Positions 36,531-48,676 of a stretch of 64,000 bases of DNA are shown one piece after another. The translations under genes were made by a program, and so were the position numbers. This DNA is from Viscum album (Eukaryota; Streptophyta; Magnoliopsida; Santalales; Viscaceae): the NCBI GenBank assembly GCA_963277665.1, contig OY728122.1, forward strand, positions 1,548,344,868 through 1,548,408,867, in the 5' to 3' direction. Under the pieces are notes generated by a model. It worked only from the letters and a program-made list of their open reading frames with translations. It made no database searches and was not told the DNA's origin. Numbering within the stretch: position 1 is the stretch's first letter; each line of letters opens with the position of its first letter.

Positions 36531-38716
36531 TGTAACGACACAATTTTTTTAAATGGAAATTATCTACTTATAGATATATCATAAAATCACATGAAAACAC
36601 AAAATAATGAACTAGTAAGGGCTATTTTACCTTTAAATATAATTTTGTCACTTCTTTATTTGGAATTTCGAAAATCGTAAATTCACAGTTACAATAAGTA
36701 AGTTATTTGGTGACCGATTCAAAAAACATAAATTTTGGTGAATAGTAACATAACTTATGAATAGTAACATACCCTAATGAATTTATATACCCTATTTTAT
36801 GGTAACCCTACCTATGAAATTATAAAAATAATATTTAAGTTGAAATGACAATATAGTTGTATTTTAGAATTAGTTAATGAATGTTTTAAAACCGGTTTTC
36901 AACAATAAATTATAATTTCCATTAAATACTAAAATAATCATTTTAAAGTATTATTTTTTATTAAATCGACATCATTTTTGGATAGTATATTTCTAAAAAT
37001 GGTTCGGGAGAATTTTTGAGATTTTTCTGGAATACTAGAATTTTCTATGAATATTTAAATACCATATTAATAAATATTAATATAAATATGTTAATTATAA
37101 AGTCATGAATCATGTTATATTTATATAATAACTATTCGTTCGGTATCACATGAATAAATTACTATTTATGGTTATAGAAGACTCTCTATTCCTTGAATTG
37201 TGGGGAAAAAATAAATTAATGAATTTTATATTGAGAAATCCCATCTCGCTTCCACTATAACCCCCCAATCACTCCCTCTTCTCTTCACTCCTTTCAAGCC
37301 TTGATCTTTGCCATTATTTGGCACAAATCTATTCCAAATAACCTCCCCCATATCCAAAATCTCAAATACTCTTCAAAATACCGAAATCTATTCACTTACG
37401 AGGTTCTCAAAAGAGGAAGTCTCTTGATGTAAATTCATCTTTCCAATTCCTTTATTTTTTATGATCTTTTTTTTTCATTCCTCATATCCTTTCACCATAA
37501 TAGTATGATAAATCTATTAAAATACATGTACTGTAATTTTTTCATGCTAATGGGATATTTCATTATCTTCTCTCTTTTCCCACCCTATATTTGAATGAAA
37601 TGAATGCATAGTTTGAGATATGCAAATTTTCCATATTTAATTACAACATTTTATCAATTTCTAATATAATATTTTATTCTGATAATGAAACCATTTGAGT
37701 TATGGTTTAACAAGATTATTAAAATTTTAATATATCCTATTTTTATATTTTTAAAACTATTGTACAAATTTTATTATGTTATTAACTAAAAAATTTTCTC
37801 TGTAATCAAATCCAATGATTAACAAAAACAGATGTCAATATGGTTTTATATAATAGTCCAACCTCAATCTATATAACAAAATAAAATTTTAAACCATGTA
37901 ATCTCTTGGATGTTCACTAATTGAATATAATATCATTTCTAGATAACCAATTCAATCTTTCATGTTTATCCGGACTAGAATAGAAGTGAATTGAACTTTA
38001 AAAACCATGTAATCAAATGAGCCTGAACAATGAAATTGAACCTTATAACTAATCACAATTACCATGAATGAACTAAAAGGTATGTAATAAATCAATTAAA
38101 TATAGAATAGGTTCTTTAATTTTGAATTAATAATCCTAATTTGTTTATTTAGGCCTCTAATAAGAAGTGTATAACATCAACATATTTTAGGGAAGGGGCC
38201 GTCCCTATTTCACTCTTAATCAATATTATCCTCTATCCAAAGAATTTTTATGTGTAATAGAAAATGATGGGGTATGTCTATGAACCTTCCCCATACATCC
38301 CTCTTGAATTTAAGTTATGATAAACCCATTTTCTCTCTCAACAAACACTCTTAGTACAACTGATACCATGTCGATAAACCGTAATGAATTCTACCCAAAC
38401 TTCCGTTATTCATTAGTGTTACACATTATTTTTACCAAAATATTTTTTCCTTTATTTTTTTATGTAAATCTTCAAAATTTTGTTTATATGTTCCGAACTC
38501 ATGTTCCATGATCCATCTATCATTTTCTCATGGGGATATACAGTTTTTATGTGAATCCTTCTTCGTTACTTCCCAAAATGAAAACTCGTTTTAAGCGAAC
38601 ATCCCAAATGTTGATCCAATTTCATGTGCACTCTATCCTATGTTTTATTCCACAATTTTATTTATAAAATAATAATTTTTATTATGAAAACCTTTTTGTC
38701 TAATCCTTGTTTTATA
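36531..38716 (+). repeat. 3' LTR of the outer Tekay-type element, left part
   Basis: It starts TGTAACGACACAATTTT and is colinear with 28337 to about 30535 of the 5' LTR. Landmarks are the 20-bp repeat (36736-36792), TATA-like CACTATAACCCC near 37256, CTCCCTCTTCTCTTCACTC near 37272, and AACAAAAACAGATGTCA near 37820, which matches 29639. It is interrupted at 38716 by a nested element and continues at 49731. Confidence 0.88.
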
Positions 38717-39699
38717 TGGTAAAGACACAAAATTTTTCATGTAATGTTTTTTTTATATGGAAATATTACGAGCCTGTAAAATTTGACGGCATGCGATTTC
38801 GGAGCTTAGATTGCCCGAAATAAATTAATGAACATTTTTCTAGTACGTTTAGTAAATTGTTGAGTGGAATTTTATATCTTTTGAGACAGTGATTGGAATT
38901 GAAATTTGAGGACACCGTTTAACTTGCATCGCTGATATTCGGTTATGGGAGCCCTCACCTCGACTGCAGAAGGTCGAGGGTGGAAATTGGATTTTTTGTT
39001 TTTTGTGGGATTGATAAAAAATAATAAAATTAAACAATTAACCTTTTTTAATTTTTTTGAAAACATTCATTTGAATCATGGTGGTGGTGACCTCCCGACG
39101 TTAAACCGTTTAATTAATGTGATGCAACTCTTGGAACATCCACAATTAATGATACAGTAATAATTGATCAAATTAAGGTGATCTTAATTAAGTTATCTCC
39201 TCACCACTTGTGGTTGGTAAAATCATTGGAAGTGGAAGGATATATGGAGGAGAGAACATGGGAGAGCCTTTAGAAAACTTTTGGTGGAAGAACATCCTAT
39301 AATGATGAATGAACCTCCAGATCAAGAATGAGGAACCGACACTCGAGCTCTGATCAGAAGCGCGTTGCGGAAGCGACAAGCATCGATGTCTCCTTCATTG
39401 TCTTAATCTTATTCCTCATTCCATCCTCAATGAATGAATGAGGTATAGGTTTTTATGATTATTATTCATTTATTTATGTTTAATCATTCCTCCCGATATT
39501 CATGTTATTGATCTAACACAGAGAAGGTGGTCCAAACGATCATGGACATATCCCTCCACAACCTCGTGGATTGATGTGTTCATCATAAGCGAATCGTTGG
39601 GTTGAGAAGAACTCATCCACATCGGGATAGACACTACAAGGATGTTTGTGATTAACATTGAACTATTCGGAATGAATAATGGGCCACCAGATCTCACTT

Positions 39700-40380
39700 G
39701 ATGACCCTAGGATGTCCACCGGTGACCGACACTAGTAGGGAACAAGGCGGAGGATGGCACACCGACTGACCACGATGGTGGTGGCGGTGTAACCACGCCA
39801 CTGGAGGAGGTCATGGCCAGTTGGCAATGTTGGAGGAGGATTGTGTCCGTCACCCTGACCGACTACGTGGAGGCAGGGTGGCATGCATTCGCACCACTAG
39901 TAGAGGATAATACCACGGTTGTTGAGATGCGGTAGTACAACAGGGTTCCCAACAACCGATCGACCACGGGAAGACATCAGCGTTTTCATGCCATTGGAAA
40001 GGGATCCAGACAGATTTCTGGATGGCCACATCAAACTGAGCAGGACCCGCTCGGCAGGTCCCACATCCTAGAAGGCAGTGCCAGGTGGAACCACTGGGTA
40101 GGCCAAAACCGAATGATGCTTGTGCTAATCATAAATCTCGGGGGTGCCTCCCCCCAATGTTGGTTAGGACGAGCCCTTCCATGGAGGGCCACCCTAGCTG
40201 CAGGGCGCATTGAAGGGAACCCAAAGGGCTGTGACATGTGGGCCGCACCTAGTGGGCCAACCAAGCAGGTGGGGTCTCCTACTTTTTGGGCTGTTCTAGA
40301 CTCAAACTGGGCCGGGTCGACCCAAAATCGGTCAGGGCGGGTCGGCCTGACTGAGTAAGACCGGACTCGGGATCATCTGG
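39700..40380 (+). repeat. GC-rich island inside the nested 5' LTR
   Basis: About 680 bases with many CpG and GGTCGG-type motifs (GGGTCGACCC, GGGCGGGTCGG near 40312-40350), in strong contrast to the AT-rich surroundings. It aligns with 47600-48300 in the other LTR. Overlapping open stretches exist on both strands (40031-40264 minus, 40113-40358 plus), but they differ from those in the other LTR, so they are by-products of GC content and not genes. Confidence 0.75.
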
Positions 40381-40784
40381 ACCTAGATACGCCTTTAGGC
40401 CATATCTTGAGAACTGGGTGCCTGTTCAACAAACCAACAGTGGTGAAGAAATTCTTGCATAGACAAAGTCCTTTTGTTATACTCTAATGGTGTTTTGGAT
40501 AATGTTGGAGTATGTATGGATTGGAATGAACTGGATCCCAACCAGGCCCTCAAAAAAGAAACTCTAAAAACATAAAAACCCAGAATCTGATTTACATGCT
40601 ATCCATCACGTTGGGTCCCTTATGAATTGACAGACCTTCATGATACATCATCATGGGATATTGTTACAGTTGAATTATCGACTGATGGATTGAGGAGTAG
40701 ACCCTTCCAGAATCATGCATGCTTCATGTGAGAACCTTGTGGCTGGTTGTACTTGCAAAATCATTAGATGTTGTGTGGCTCAGC

Positions 40785-40915
40785 ATCTACCATTCCTATG
40801 TGGGTCATCTTCAGATCCTATGTGGGTCATCAGAAGATATTGTGAGGGTTATCTTCAGATCCTATGTGAGCCATCTTCACATCATGTGTGGGTCATATTT
40901 GATCCTATGTGGGTC
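40785..40915 (+). repeat. 22-bp minisatellite in the nested 5' LTR (6 units)
   Basis: Six direct units of 22 bases (the last 21) follow ATCTTCAGATCCTATGTGGGTC-like sequence, starting at 40785, 40807, 40829, 40851, 40873 and 40895. The end TGTGGGTC is the best kept. The same array in the 3' LTR has eight units. Confidence 0.9.
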
Positions 40916-41033
40916 AATAGTAGAGCTTATCAATAATTTTATATGATCTAACAATACAGCTAATGATTTGTACTTTCATACATAAGTTATACCTGTTGTG
41001 AGTTTATTCTTTTCATATAGGGTACACATCTAT

Positions 41034-41118
41034 GTGGTGATACCTTTGTGGTATTCTTCTGTGTTGGTTTACCATTGTGGTACATACATACGTGGTGTTA
41101 CCTTTGTGGTATTATTTC
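41034..41118 (+). repeat. GTGGTG...ACC tandem units in the nested 5' LTR
   Basis: Three units of 27-31 bases start at 41034, 41061 and 41092. Each has GTGGTGATACC or a variant followed by TTTGTGGTA. The aligned units in the 3' LTR lie at about 48973-49055. Confidence 0.75.
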
Positions 41119-41793
41119 CTTCATGGACAATTTTTTCTTTTGTCTATAGAGTTGGCCCTTATGATTCCTCATGAACAATATGGGTTTACATGATAACATA
41201 GGTATATGTTTGGGAATATATCTAAGAAGGGTTAATTTTTTCTTAATTCTATGTAATTGTGGACTTGCATTGTTGATTATCCTCTGTGTATTTTGAGAGA
41301 CCTTAGGGGTCCTCAGGGTCCTTTCAGAGTATTGTTATAGACACCCTTATACGGGATATGCCCACACATTGTTGTGTCTTGTGAAGATGACAGAAAAAAT
41401 TGATCGAGGAGGAGGGTGCTAGGACTAGAGGTTGATGGGAGGTGGACCATTAGACGAAGCGAACCGCATAGAAGAAAATTCATGATTTTTACCTACACAT
41501 TGGGTAGGATCCTTGGCAGTTGTTCGCATGATCTGTTTTCAGTATTACTTATACGTTCTAGTTTGGATTGTATTCCCGCCCCTTTACTTATTGTACTCAC
41601 TCCATTTAATATATAGTTTACATTGTGATTGTTTCTAATGTGTTATTGCATTGTGTGAGTTTGCATATTGATAGGTAATTGCTTCCCAGTTTTTGGGAAA
41701 TGCCTTTACGGTGCTAGTCGCCTGCCCCTTTCCTATTGAAGGGGATCTTTGGGTAGTCACAACATGGGCCTCGAGGGAAGGGTCATGACGAAT

Positions 41794-41805
41794 TGATATC
41801 TAAGA
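41794..41805 (+). other. Primer-binding site, initiator-tRNA-Met type (decayed)
   Basis: TGATATCTAAGA stands a few bases after the LTR end and is followed by AGTAGGTTTTA. It matches TGGTATCAGAGC at 8 of 12 places, and the first mismatch is G to A, as expected from cytosine loss on the other strand. Confidence 0.65.
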
Positions 41806-43180
41806 AGTAGGTTTTATTAGAGAACATGGAATTTGATCTTTTGATTTGTCAATGGTGTTATGTTTAATGAGTCTTGTATTCTGTTTGGGGAAATGTAGTA
41901 CTGGTGCGGTGGCCAACATATCTATACAAAAGGACCCTTACGTATGATTTCTGACACAGTGCACGAAAAAATTGATTGTGTGTCTGTTTTTGTAAAATTT
42001 TCATTGCGGTATCTTGGAGTCAACTCACCATGTATAACTTATTGACCATGGTGCACCAGTTTCTTATTATGATTCCCCTATGTAGATAGCCAACTAGGGT
42101 TCAAGGCAGAGTATGCAATTAAAGCCCACCGGGTGAAGAGGCTTCAGTGTAGGGACCCCTTTCTGCATTTATACCCTCGGGTGGTGTACCAGTAGAACCA
42201 CTTCCCATTTGTCATCCTTTTCCACCAGCTACAGCAGTAGAGGGAGCATGCCAGTTGAGGGTCTTGCACAAGTTCCAGTGCCAGAGGCCACTGAGGTTCC
42301 AGGGCGAGGTATATCAACAGGGGTTCGAGTACTGGCTGGAGGACGTGGTCATAATTTTTCGACTAATAGGATCACTAGATAATCATATGGTAATCGATGA
42401 AGATAGTATTCTTCATGATGCAGTGGGGAGATGGTGGAGCTTGATGCTCTATGTTCACGATGATGTGACTCTCCACTGAGCAGACTTTGAGAGCCTATTC
42501 AGGGTAGAGTTCATCCTAGAAATATTACACATTGTGTGTATATAGGAGCTTCTCCACTTGTAGTAGTGAAACATGATTGGGGCTCAATATTCAGTGAGGT
42601 TCACTGACCTCTTGTGCTACTCCACTAACATGGTGTGCGACCCATTTTTCAGGGCCCAATCCTTCTATAAGGGGCTCAGAAGGGAGATTAGGGCTTCGAT
42701 TATTTCACTCAGATTCCCGACGTAGGCTGGGCTATTATTGAGAGTACTCTTAGTGGAGTGATTTCATGAAGAGTAGTCCTCGACAACGTGATCCACCACC
42801 AGACATTATGTTACAGATTCATATGTAGATGGAAGCAGAAATATGACGCAAAGGTCTAAGTCGACAAGACTTATATGTGGACGACCGCAGGATACATGGT
42901 CAGTTGTGTCAGGCACTCAAGATAGAGCAGGGGAGGCGAGGAGTAGGTTGTGTTACTCAGGCGGTGGGCAGGGACACAAGGCTCATGACTGTTCGACCGG
43001 CCATACCGATGACCAGAAGATGGTCGAAGAATATTCTGGGTAGAGGTGAAGATTCAATCGAGGAGGTCTGCAGGTAGTAGGCATACATAGAAGAGGAGAA
43101 GGCCGTGTAGTAGTAGGTGCGTGGCGATTTGATGTTCTATCGCTACTATCACCAGGTGGTCCACCCCGACCATAGTAGGT
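41806..43180 (+). pseudogene. Gag remnant of the nested Tekay-type element
   Basis: The leader runs to about 42240. The gag domain is clear at 42255-42620. It shows a FQGEVYQQGFEYWLEDVV segment followed by IIFRLIGSLDNHMV, LHDAVGRWW with the paired Trp, WSLMLYVHDDVTLH, a stop, ADFESLFRVEFI, and MIGAQYSVRFTDLLCYS near 42570. A single zinc knuckle at 42951-42992 reads CYSGGGQGHKAHDC, with the second Cys changed to Gly. This is the order of Tekay/Del gag. Stops and frame changes throughout. Confidence 0.87.
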
Positions 43181-43269
43181 AGGTAGATAGAGATGATCAA
43201 AGTACTAGTAAGATGAGGCATAGGACCACATCACTCCATAGGTGATATAAGGTACAATCACTATCTACT

Positions 43270-43560
43270 CCACCTAATCTATAGTAAATATAGACACAGG
43301 TGCCAGTCACTCTATTATTTCCACAGCCCTCCTTCAGAGCTCAGAGATTCTGGTTGAGCTACTGGCTCAATCGTTATAGTTAGAGACACATATGGGATAG
43401 AATTACATGATTACACAAAGTTTTCGGTTGTGTGAACTTACTGTAGGTGGTGAGAACATTAGCTGGGGTATTTTAGTAGTGGTGTGGAGGCCTTATGACT
43501 TCATCATGGGTATAGATTCATTTTACAAAACCAATTCTTAGATCAATTGTATAATGCCCA
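43270..43560 (+). pseudogene. Aspartic protease remnant of the nested element
   Basis: The active-site region is intact: NIDTGASHSIIST, with DTGAS at 43293-43307. LVELLAQS, a stop, LCELTVGGENI near 43432, and the second signature DFIMGIDSF near 43499-43526 (family form ILGMDW) follow. It lies between the zinc knuckle and RT as in the intact polyprotein. Two or more stops make it non-coding. Its catalytic loop is better kept than that of the outer element. Confidence 0.87.
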
Positions 43561-43699
43561 ATGTGCGATGTTTCTATGAGGATATGACCATGTTTTCCTT
43601 CATCTGTGAGAAGGGAACCATTGCAGCACAAGATTTCCTTTCTTGGAAAAGGGTGCAGTTGATCACACATCAGTTGGCTAGACTTTCCCTAGGAGCAGT

Positions 43700-44600
43700 T
43701 GATGTTGAGAATCTGAGATATCCTATAGCGGTGGACCTATACATGCTGAGAGGTGGGATTTTATATTAACTTGTACCCTGGAACAACACTGATATCTACA
43801 CAAGCTTATTGTATGGATCTTTTATAGCATTGAGAGCTTCAATTACATCTGGAGGACTTGTAGAGGAAGGGGTTAATTATTCCCATTGTTTCTCCTTGGG
43901 TAGCCCTGATTTTAATTTTCAAGAAGGCGGATGGGTGTTTGAGACTCTGTGTAGACTATTGGAAACTATTCCAGCTGACCGTGATGAACATGTACCCACT
44001 AATGATGATTGATGATCATTTTGAGAAACTGAATAGTGCACAATGGTTTTCGAAGATAGACATATGATCAGTCTATCAATAGCTCCGGGTACGAGATGAG
44101 GATGTGCAGAAGATGTCCTTCAGATGTTAGTATGGCCACTACGAGTTCTGCGTTATTCCTTTCGGCGTGAACAACGCCACAGTAGTGTTCATGGGACTCG
44201 TGAACATGATTTTACAGCCATACCTCAATCTCTTTCTAGTATCCATCTTCGATGACATTCTAGTTTACTCAGCTTTAGAGGGGGAACATCCCAATTATAT
44301 GCACATAGTTCAGGACACATTCTAAGAGAACCAGAATTATGTAATGATCTAGAATTTCCAGTTCTAGATCCTAGAAGTTCCCTTACCATGACACATCATC
44401 TTGGAGGCTAGGTTTATGTTGGATACAGCGAAGATTGAGGCTGTGGTTCCTTGGGAACCACCCAGGAGTGTGATGGAGGTGCATAGTTTATTTGGTCTGG
44501 CCGATTACAACTGGAGGTTTGTGCCTGACTTTTCCAGAGTTGTGGCACTCCTATCAGTGTTGAAGATAAAGGGGAATCCCTTCATGTGGTCATAGAGATT
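43700..44600 (+). pseudogene. Reverse transcriptase remnant of the nested element
   Basis: Frames alternate. GLVEEGVN near 43855 is followed by a PWVALILIFKKADG segment near 43895-43940, LCVDYWKL near 43948, a FEKLNSAQWFSKIDI segment near 44020-44065, MSFRC.YGHYEFCVIPFGVNNAT near 44114-44180, and the catalytic box IFDDI at 44245-44259 with both Asp present. ILVYSALEGEHPN follows. The connection EARFMLDTAKIEAVVPWEPP, LFGLADYNWRFVPDFSRVV is in the open stretch 44401-44595. At least three frameshifts. Confidence 0.88.
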
Positions 44601-44609
44601 CCAGTGGAG

Positions 44610-45060
44610 TTTCTAGGAGTTGAGTATAAGACTAACAAATGCCCTCATCTTGATGCTAACGGGGATGGAATTGGGAACGTAGTCTACTGCGACACATCCG
44701 GGACTAGGAATGGATGTGTCATGATGCAGGAGAGAGTACTGATCATGTATGGTTCTCAACAGCTAACATATCTTGAGAAAAACTACGCTACCCATGAGCT
44801 GGAGGTAGTAGTAGTGGTCTTCGCTTTGAAGATGTGGTGACATTATTTGATGGGCGAACGTTTTACAGTCTACTCTGATCACTGGTGTCTCTTGTATATC
44901 TTCATTCAGAAGGACTAGAACTTGAGAGCACGGAATTGTCTTGAGTTCCTCAAGTTCTATGACTTCTAGATATTCTATACTCTTCAGAACGGGATTTTAG
45001 TAGTAGATTCACTCGATATGAAATCCGATATACAATTTCTGAGTGAGGAGACCAAGTAGC
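44610..45060 (+). pseudogene. RNase H remnant of the nested element
   Basis: The open stretch 44586-44840 contains VVYCDTSGTRNGCVMMQ near 44679-44730, corresponding to the YTDASG...GCVLMQ motif with the catalytic Asp kept. It goes on with YGSQQLTYLEKNYATHELEVVVVVFALKMW. After a stop come HYLMGERFTVYSDHWCLLYIF near 44842-44903, with the TDH-type motif as SDH, and a CLEFLKFYDF segment. The family ending DALSRK is decayed near 45005. Confidence 0.87.
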
Positions 45061-45229
45061 TAGACTCCTAGTGGTTATCCTACATGGATCGAGTTTGAGA
45101 AACTTATCTTTAGTCTTTGACAGTCACTCCCCCACTCCATTAATGAGTTTGGGTGGTGCATCTTGGGAACACTGACTGCGAGGATCAACGTGCTCAGATA
45201 TCCATAGGACATGCACCTGATTGATTTTC

Positions 45230-46375
45230 TGAATGTGGGGAGAAGTTCATCCTCTTCACAGTGTGTATTGTGGTACCGGTGGTGCTTCGGGAGGAAGTGT
45301 TGAGGGTGCTTCATACACCCCCACTATCGGTACACCTGGGAGTGGAGAAGATGTTCCCGTACCTCCGGTGTCATCACTAGTGGCCAAGAATGACGAATGT
45401 ATTAGTCGAGTTTGCCTCTAGGTGCCTCACTTGTCAACATGTGAAGGTAGTGCATCAGGTTCTAGCAGGATTAGTTCATCCACATGATGTCCCAGAGTGG
45501 GAGTGTGATGGAATATCCATGGATTTTTTGATAGGAAATCCATGCACGTCCAAGGTTCAAGATTCAATCTGGGTGGTCATTGACTGACTCAACATGTCAG
45601 CCCACTTCCTACATATCAGAGACAAGGGATCAGTATAGGGCTTGGGATGCCTCTATGTATAGGAGATTGTGTAGCTTCAAGGGGTGACATATAAAATTTC
45701 CTCTGATCGTAATGAAAATTTTACTTCCCGGATATGGAAGGGGTTACAGGAGGCATTCATGACACAACATTGATTGAGCATCACCTTCCATCCCTAGAAG
45801 GATGGCCAGTCAAAGCGGATCATTTAGACCCTTGAGGACATACTGCATGCTTCCATCCTTGATTTCTGCTGTAGTTGGGGGGATCACATTCCCTTGGTAG
45901 AGTTCGCGTACAAAAACATATGTCACTCCAACATTGGTATGGAACCATTCAAGGCTATGTACGGTCGTCCTTTTAGATTACCTCTGGGCTGGACTAACCC
46001 CGAAGAGTCAGAACTCATGTTACTAGAGATGGTAAGGGCTACCACGAAGAAGGTGCAGATCATCTAGTAGCAAATAAAGACTGAACATAGCAGGTGGATG
46101 TCTTATGATGATAGGAGATATAGACCTCTCATGTTTGGGGATGGTGACTATGTCTTTCTACAGGGGTAACCTCAACTAGGGTTGCTGAGATTTGGACAGG
46201 GCGGCATGTTATCTTCATGGTTCATCGAACCCTTTAAGGTCCTCAAAAAAGGTGGCGAGGTATCTTACCACTTATCTCTTCCCCCATAGTTGCACCTGGT
46301 GCGTGATGTTTCCAATATATCCCATCTAAGTAGGTATGTGTATGATCCTTCACAAATCATTGACGGGGGAAAGCT
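45230..46375 (+). pseudogene. Integrase remnant of the nested element
   Basis: The zinc region reads VLHTPPLSVHLGVEKMF, with CLTCQHVK at about 45423-45446. The core starts PEWECDGISMDFLIG with the first catalytic Asp at 45522. SSDRNENFTS near 45702-45730 keeps the second. KDGQSKRIIQTLEDILHAS near 45800-45856 aligns with the third, where Lys stands at the place of Glu in the QSER motif. The C-terminal half shows EFAYKNICHSNIGMEPFKAMYGRP near 45900-45970, an F.GDGDYVFL segment near 46135, WFIEPFKVLKKGG, SYHLSLPP, LHLVRDVSNISHLSRYVYDPS near 46290-46355. Stops and frame breaks remain. Confidence 0.88.
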
Positions 46376-46379
46376 AGAC

Positions 46380-46565
46380 ATCAAGGAGGGGTGATGTTTT
46401 TAGAGGATCCAGTTGAAATTGAGGATCGACCAGAGAGAGTCCTTAATGGGAGATCGATACCTCCGGAGCGCATAAGTTGGAAACACAGGAACCACCAACA
46501 GAGCACATGGGAGAAGGAGGCTCAAATTCATTCTCATTACCCCTGCTTATTTCCCTAGATTGTGT
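46380..46565 (+). pseudogene. Chromodomain of the nested element
   Basis: EDPVEIEDRPERVLNGRSI, PPERISWKHRNHQQSTWEK and EAQIHSHYPCLF run almost unbroken from about 46398 to 46555. This is the Tekay/Del type C-terminal chromodomain (PVEILDR...WE.E...YP.LF pattern). A stop at about 46393 separates it from the integrase. Its good preservation against the rest of Pol may be chance. Confidence 0.88.
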
Positions 46566-46589
46566 TGTGGATTTTAGGGATGCAATGCC

Positions 46590-46604
46590 CTGAGGTAGGG
46601 AGAA
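46590..46604 (+). other. Polypurine tract of the nested element
   Basis: CTGAGGTAGGGAGAA lies immediately before the 3' LTR start TGTAAAGACC. Position and base content fit the plus-strand primer site. Confidence 0.75.
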
Positions 46605-47599
46605 TGTAAAGACCTGAAATTTTCCATGTAATTTTTATATTATATGGAAATATTTTGAGTCAGAAAAAATTGATGGTACATCATTTTGTGGCCCGGAGTT
46701 CCCTGATTAAATTTCTAAACTTCTTTTTAGGTACATTCATTAAACACAGGAGATGCATTTTCAGTCATATCAAACATTGCTCAGAATTGAAATCCGAGGA
46801 CACCATTGAACTTGCAGTGCCAATATTCACTTAAGGGATCCTTAACCTCAACTGTAAAAGGTGGACGGTGGATGTTGAATTTTCAATTTTTCATGGGAGA
46901 GTAATAATAATAATAAAATAAAACAATTAAATTTTATGTTATTTATTTCAAACATCTCATTTGAATCATGGTGGTGGGGACCACCCGACCTTAAACTATT
47001 TTTAATGTTATGTAAGACTTGGAATCTCCACAATTTATGAGACAACAATAATTGATTTAATTAACTTGAACTTAATTTATTTGGCTCCTTACCTCTTGTG
47101 GTTGGGTAAATCTTTGGAAAAGAAAGGATTTGGGGAGGAGAGAACATGGTAGAGACTTTGGAGAAATCGTGGTGGAAGAACCTCCTCCATGGAGAAAGAA
47201 CCTCCAGATGAAGAATAAAAATCCAATTCTTGAGCTCGGATTGGAAGCGTGTTTCGGAAGAGACAAGTTTCATTATCTTCTTCATCGTTTTCATCTTCTT
47301 CCACATGCCATACTCACCGAATGATCGAGGTAGGAAGAGTTTATGATTGTTCCACATTAATTTACGTTATATCATTCTTCTCAAGCCACATGATATCAAT
47401 CTAATGTAGAGGATGAAGTCCAATAAAAAACGGCCTGATCCTTGTGCAACCTCATGGATTGATGTGTTCTTCATTGCTGGATCATCGAGTTTAGCGGAAC
47501 CTAACCACGTCTGGATAGATGCGACAATTATGTCTAAGATGAACATTGAACTCTTCTTATTAATGAATTGCCCACCAGAGCTCACCTAGTCACCATAGG

Positions 47600-48300
47600 A
47601 TGTTATCAAACGATAGGTATCGGTGACCATCACCGGTAGGGAACAAGGCGGTGGCCAACACCCAGGTCGGCCACGATGGTTTCCGCGGCACAACCGTTCC
47701 CTTAGAGGAGGTCATAGCCCATCAGCCCTGGTAGAGGAGGATGGCAGACGACACGCTGGCCAGCCATGTGGATGTTGGGAGGCGCGTGTCCGCGCCGCTG
47801 GTGGAGGAGGAGGTAATGGATATGAAGCCAAAGCAGTGCACTAGGGTGACCGACACCCGGCATGACACAGGAGGACTGCGGCGTCATCATGCCCCAAGAA
47901 GGGGAGTCGACTGGATTTCCAGTTGGCCGCAACATGCCGAGCATGACCCGCTCAATAGGTCCCATGTGCTAGAAGGATATGCCCCGTGGCGCTTCTGGGT
48001 TGGCCCAAACTGTATGGCCCTTGGGACGTTCGGGAATCCTGGGGGCACCTCCCCCGGGTGTCTGCTTGGGCGGGCCCCACCATGGCAGGCCACCCCGGTG
48101 GAGGGCCACATTATCGGCCATGCATCTGGTTCCCAATGGCCCGTACCCCTTTTCAGGCCTGGTCGGACCGTGACCAAGCAGGCTTTGCCGACCACGGTTC
48201 GGCCTAGCCAGGTCAGACCCAGACCGGGTCGGGTCGGCCCAGGCTGGGTTGGGCTAGGTTGGTCCGAACGGGTCGGACATGACTCAGACCCAACTGGACC
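47600..48300 (+). repeat. GC-rich island inside the nested 3' LTR
   Basis: About 700 bases with very high GC for this window, including tandem GGGTCGG / GGTTGGGCTAGG motifs near 48215-48275. It aligns with 39700-40380. A 195-residue open stretch (47741-48328) and a 144-residue one on the other strand (47887-48321) cross it. Neither frame is kept open in the other LTR, and no domain is recognised, so neither is called a gene. Confidence 0.75.
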
Positions 48301-48676
48301 CCTATATGAATTTTTGGCCATATATTAAGAAATTTGAGTCAGTTTTATGAGACATCTATGGTTCCTAATCCTTGGATCAAGAAGGTCCGTTTAGTATTCT
48401 CCACTTGTGTTTTGGATAAAGATGGAGTGCGACCGGGTTAAATCGAACCTGAACACAGATGGGCCCTCCAAATAGAAATTCTAATAACATATAGACCGAG
48501 CGTCCGATTAACGCGTGGTATATCATGTTGGATCCCTTATGACGTGACAAACCTTCCTGTTACTTCATCGTGGGACTTCGTGGATGTTGAAGTATCTACC
48601 GAAGGATTGAGAAGCGGATCCTCCCAGAATTCTTCATGTTTAGTGTTAGAACCTTGTGGCTGGTTGTACATGAAGA

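Larger units (their letters stand above)
38717..41790 (+). repeat. 5' LTR of the nested Tekay-type element (about 3.07 kb)
   Basis: It starts TGGTAAAGACACAAAATTTT, aligned with TGTAAAGACCTGAAATTTTC at 46605, and ends near GGGTCATGACG, aligned with GGGTTGTGACA at 49730. Colinear parts are an AT-rich start, TTTGAATCATGGTGGTG near 39071, a GC-rich island at about 39700-40380, 22-bp minisatellite units at 40785-40915, GTGGTGTTACC units at 41034-41118, and TCCTCATGAACAATATGGGTTTAC near 41168. Confidence 0.92.

Noticed and set aside
40785..40915. Regular direct repeats that could recall a CRISPR array
   Set aside because: The units are contiguous without unique spacers, lie in a plant LTR, and no cas-like gene is present.
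47741..48328. 195-residue open stretch, the longest in the window
   Set aside because: It lies inside a GC-rich part of an LTR where stops are rare by chance. An overlapping 144-residue frame exists on the other strand, and the matching place in the 5' LTR does not keep the frame. No domain is recognised.
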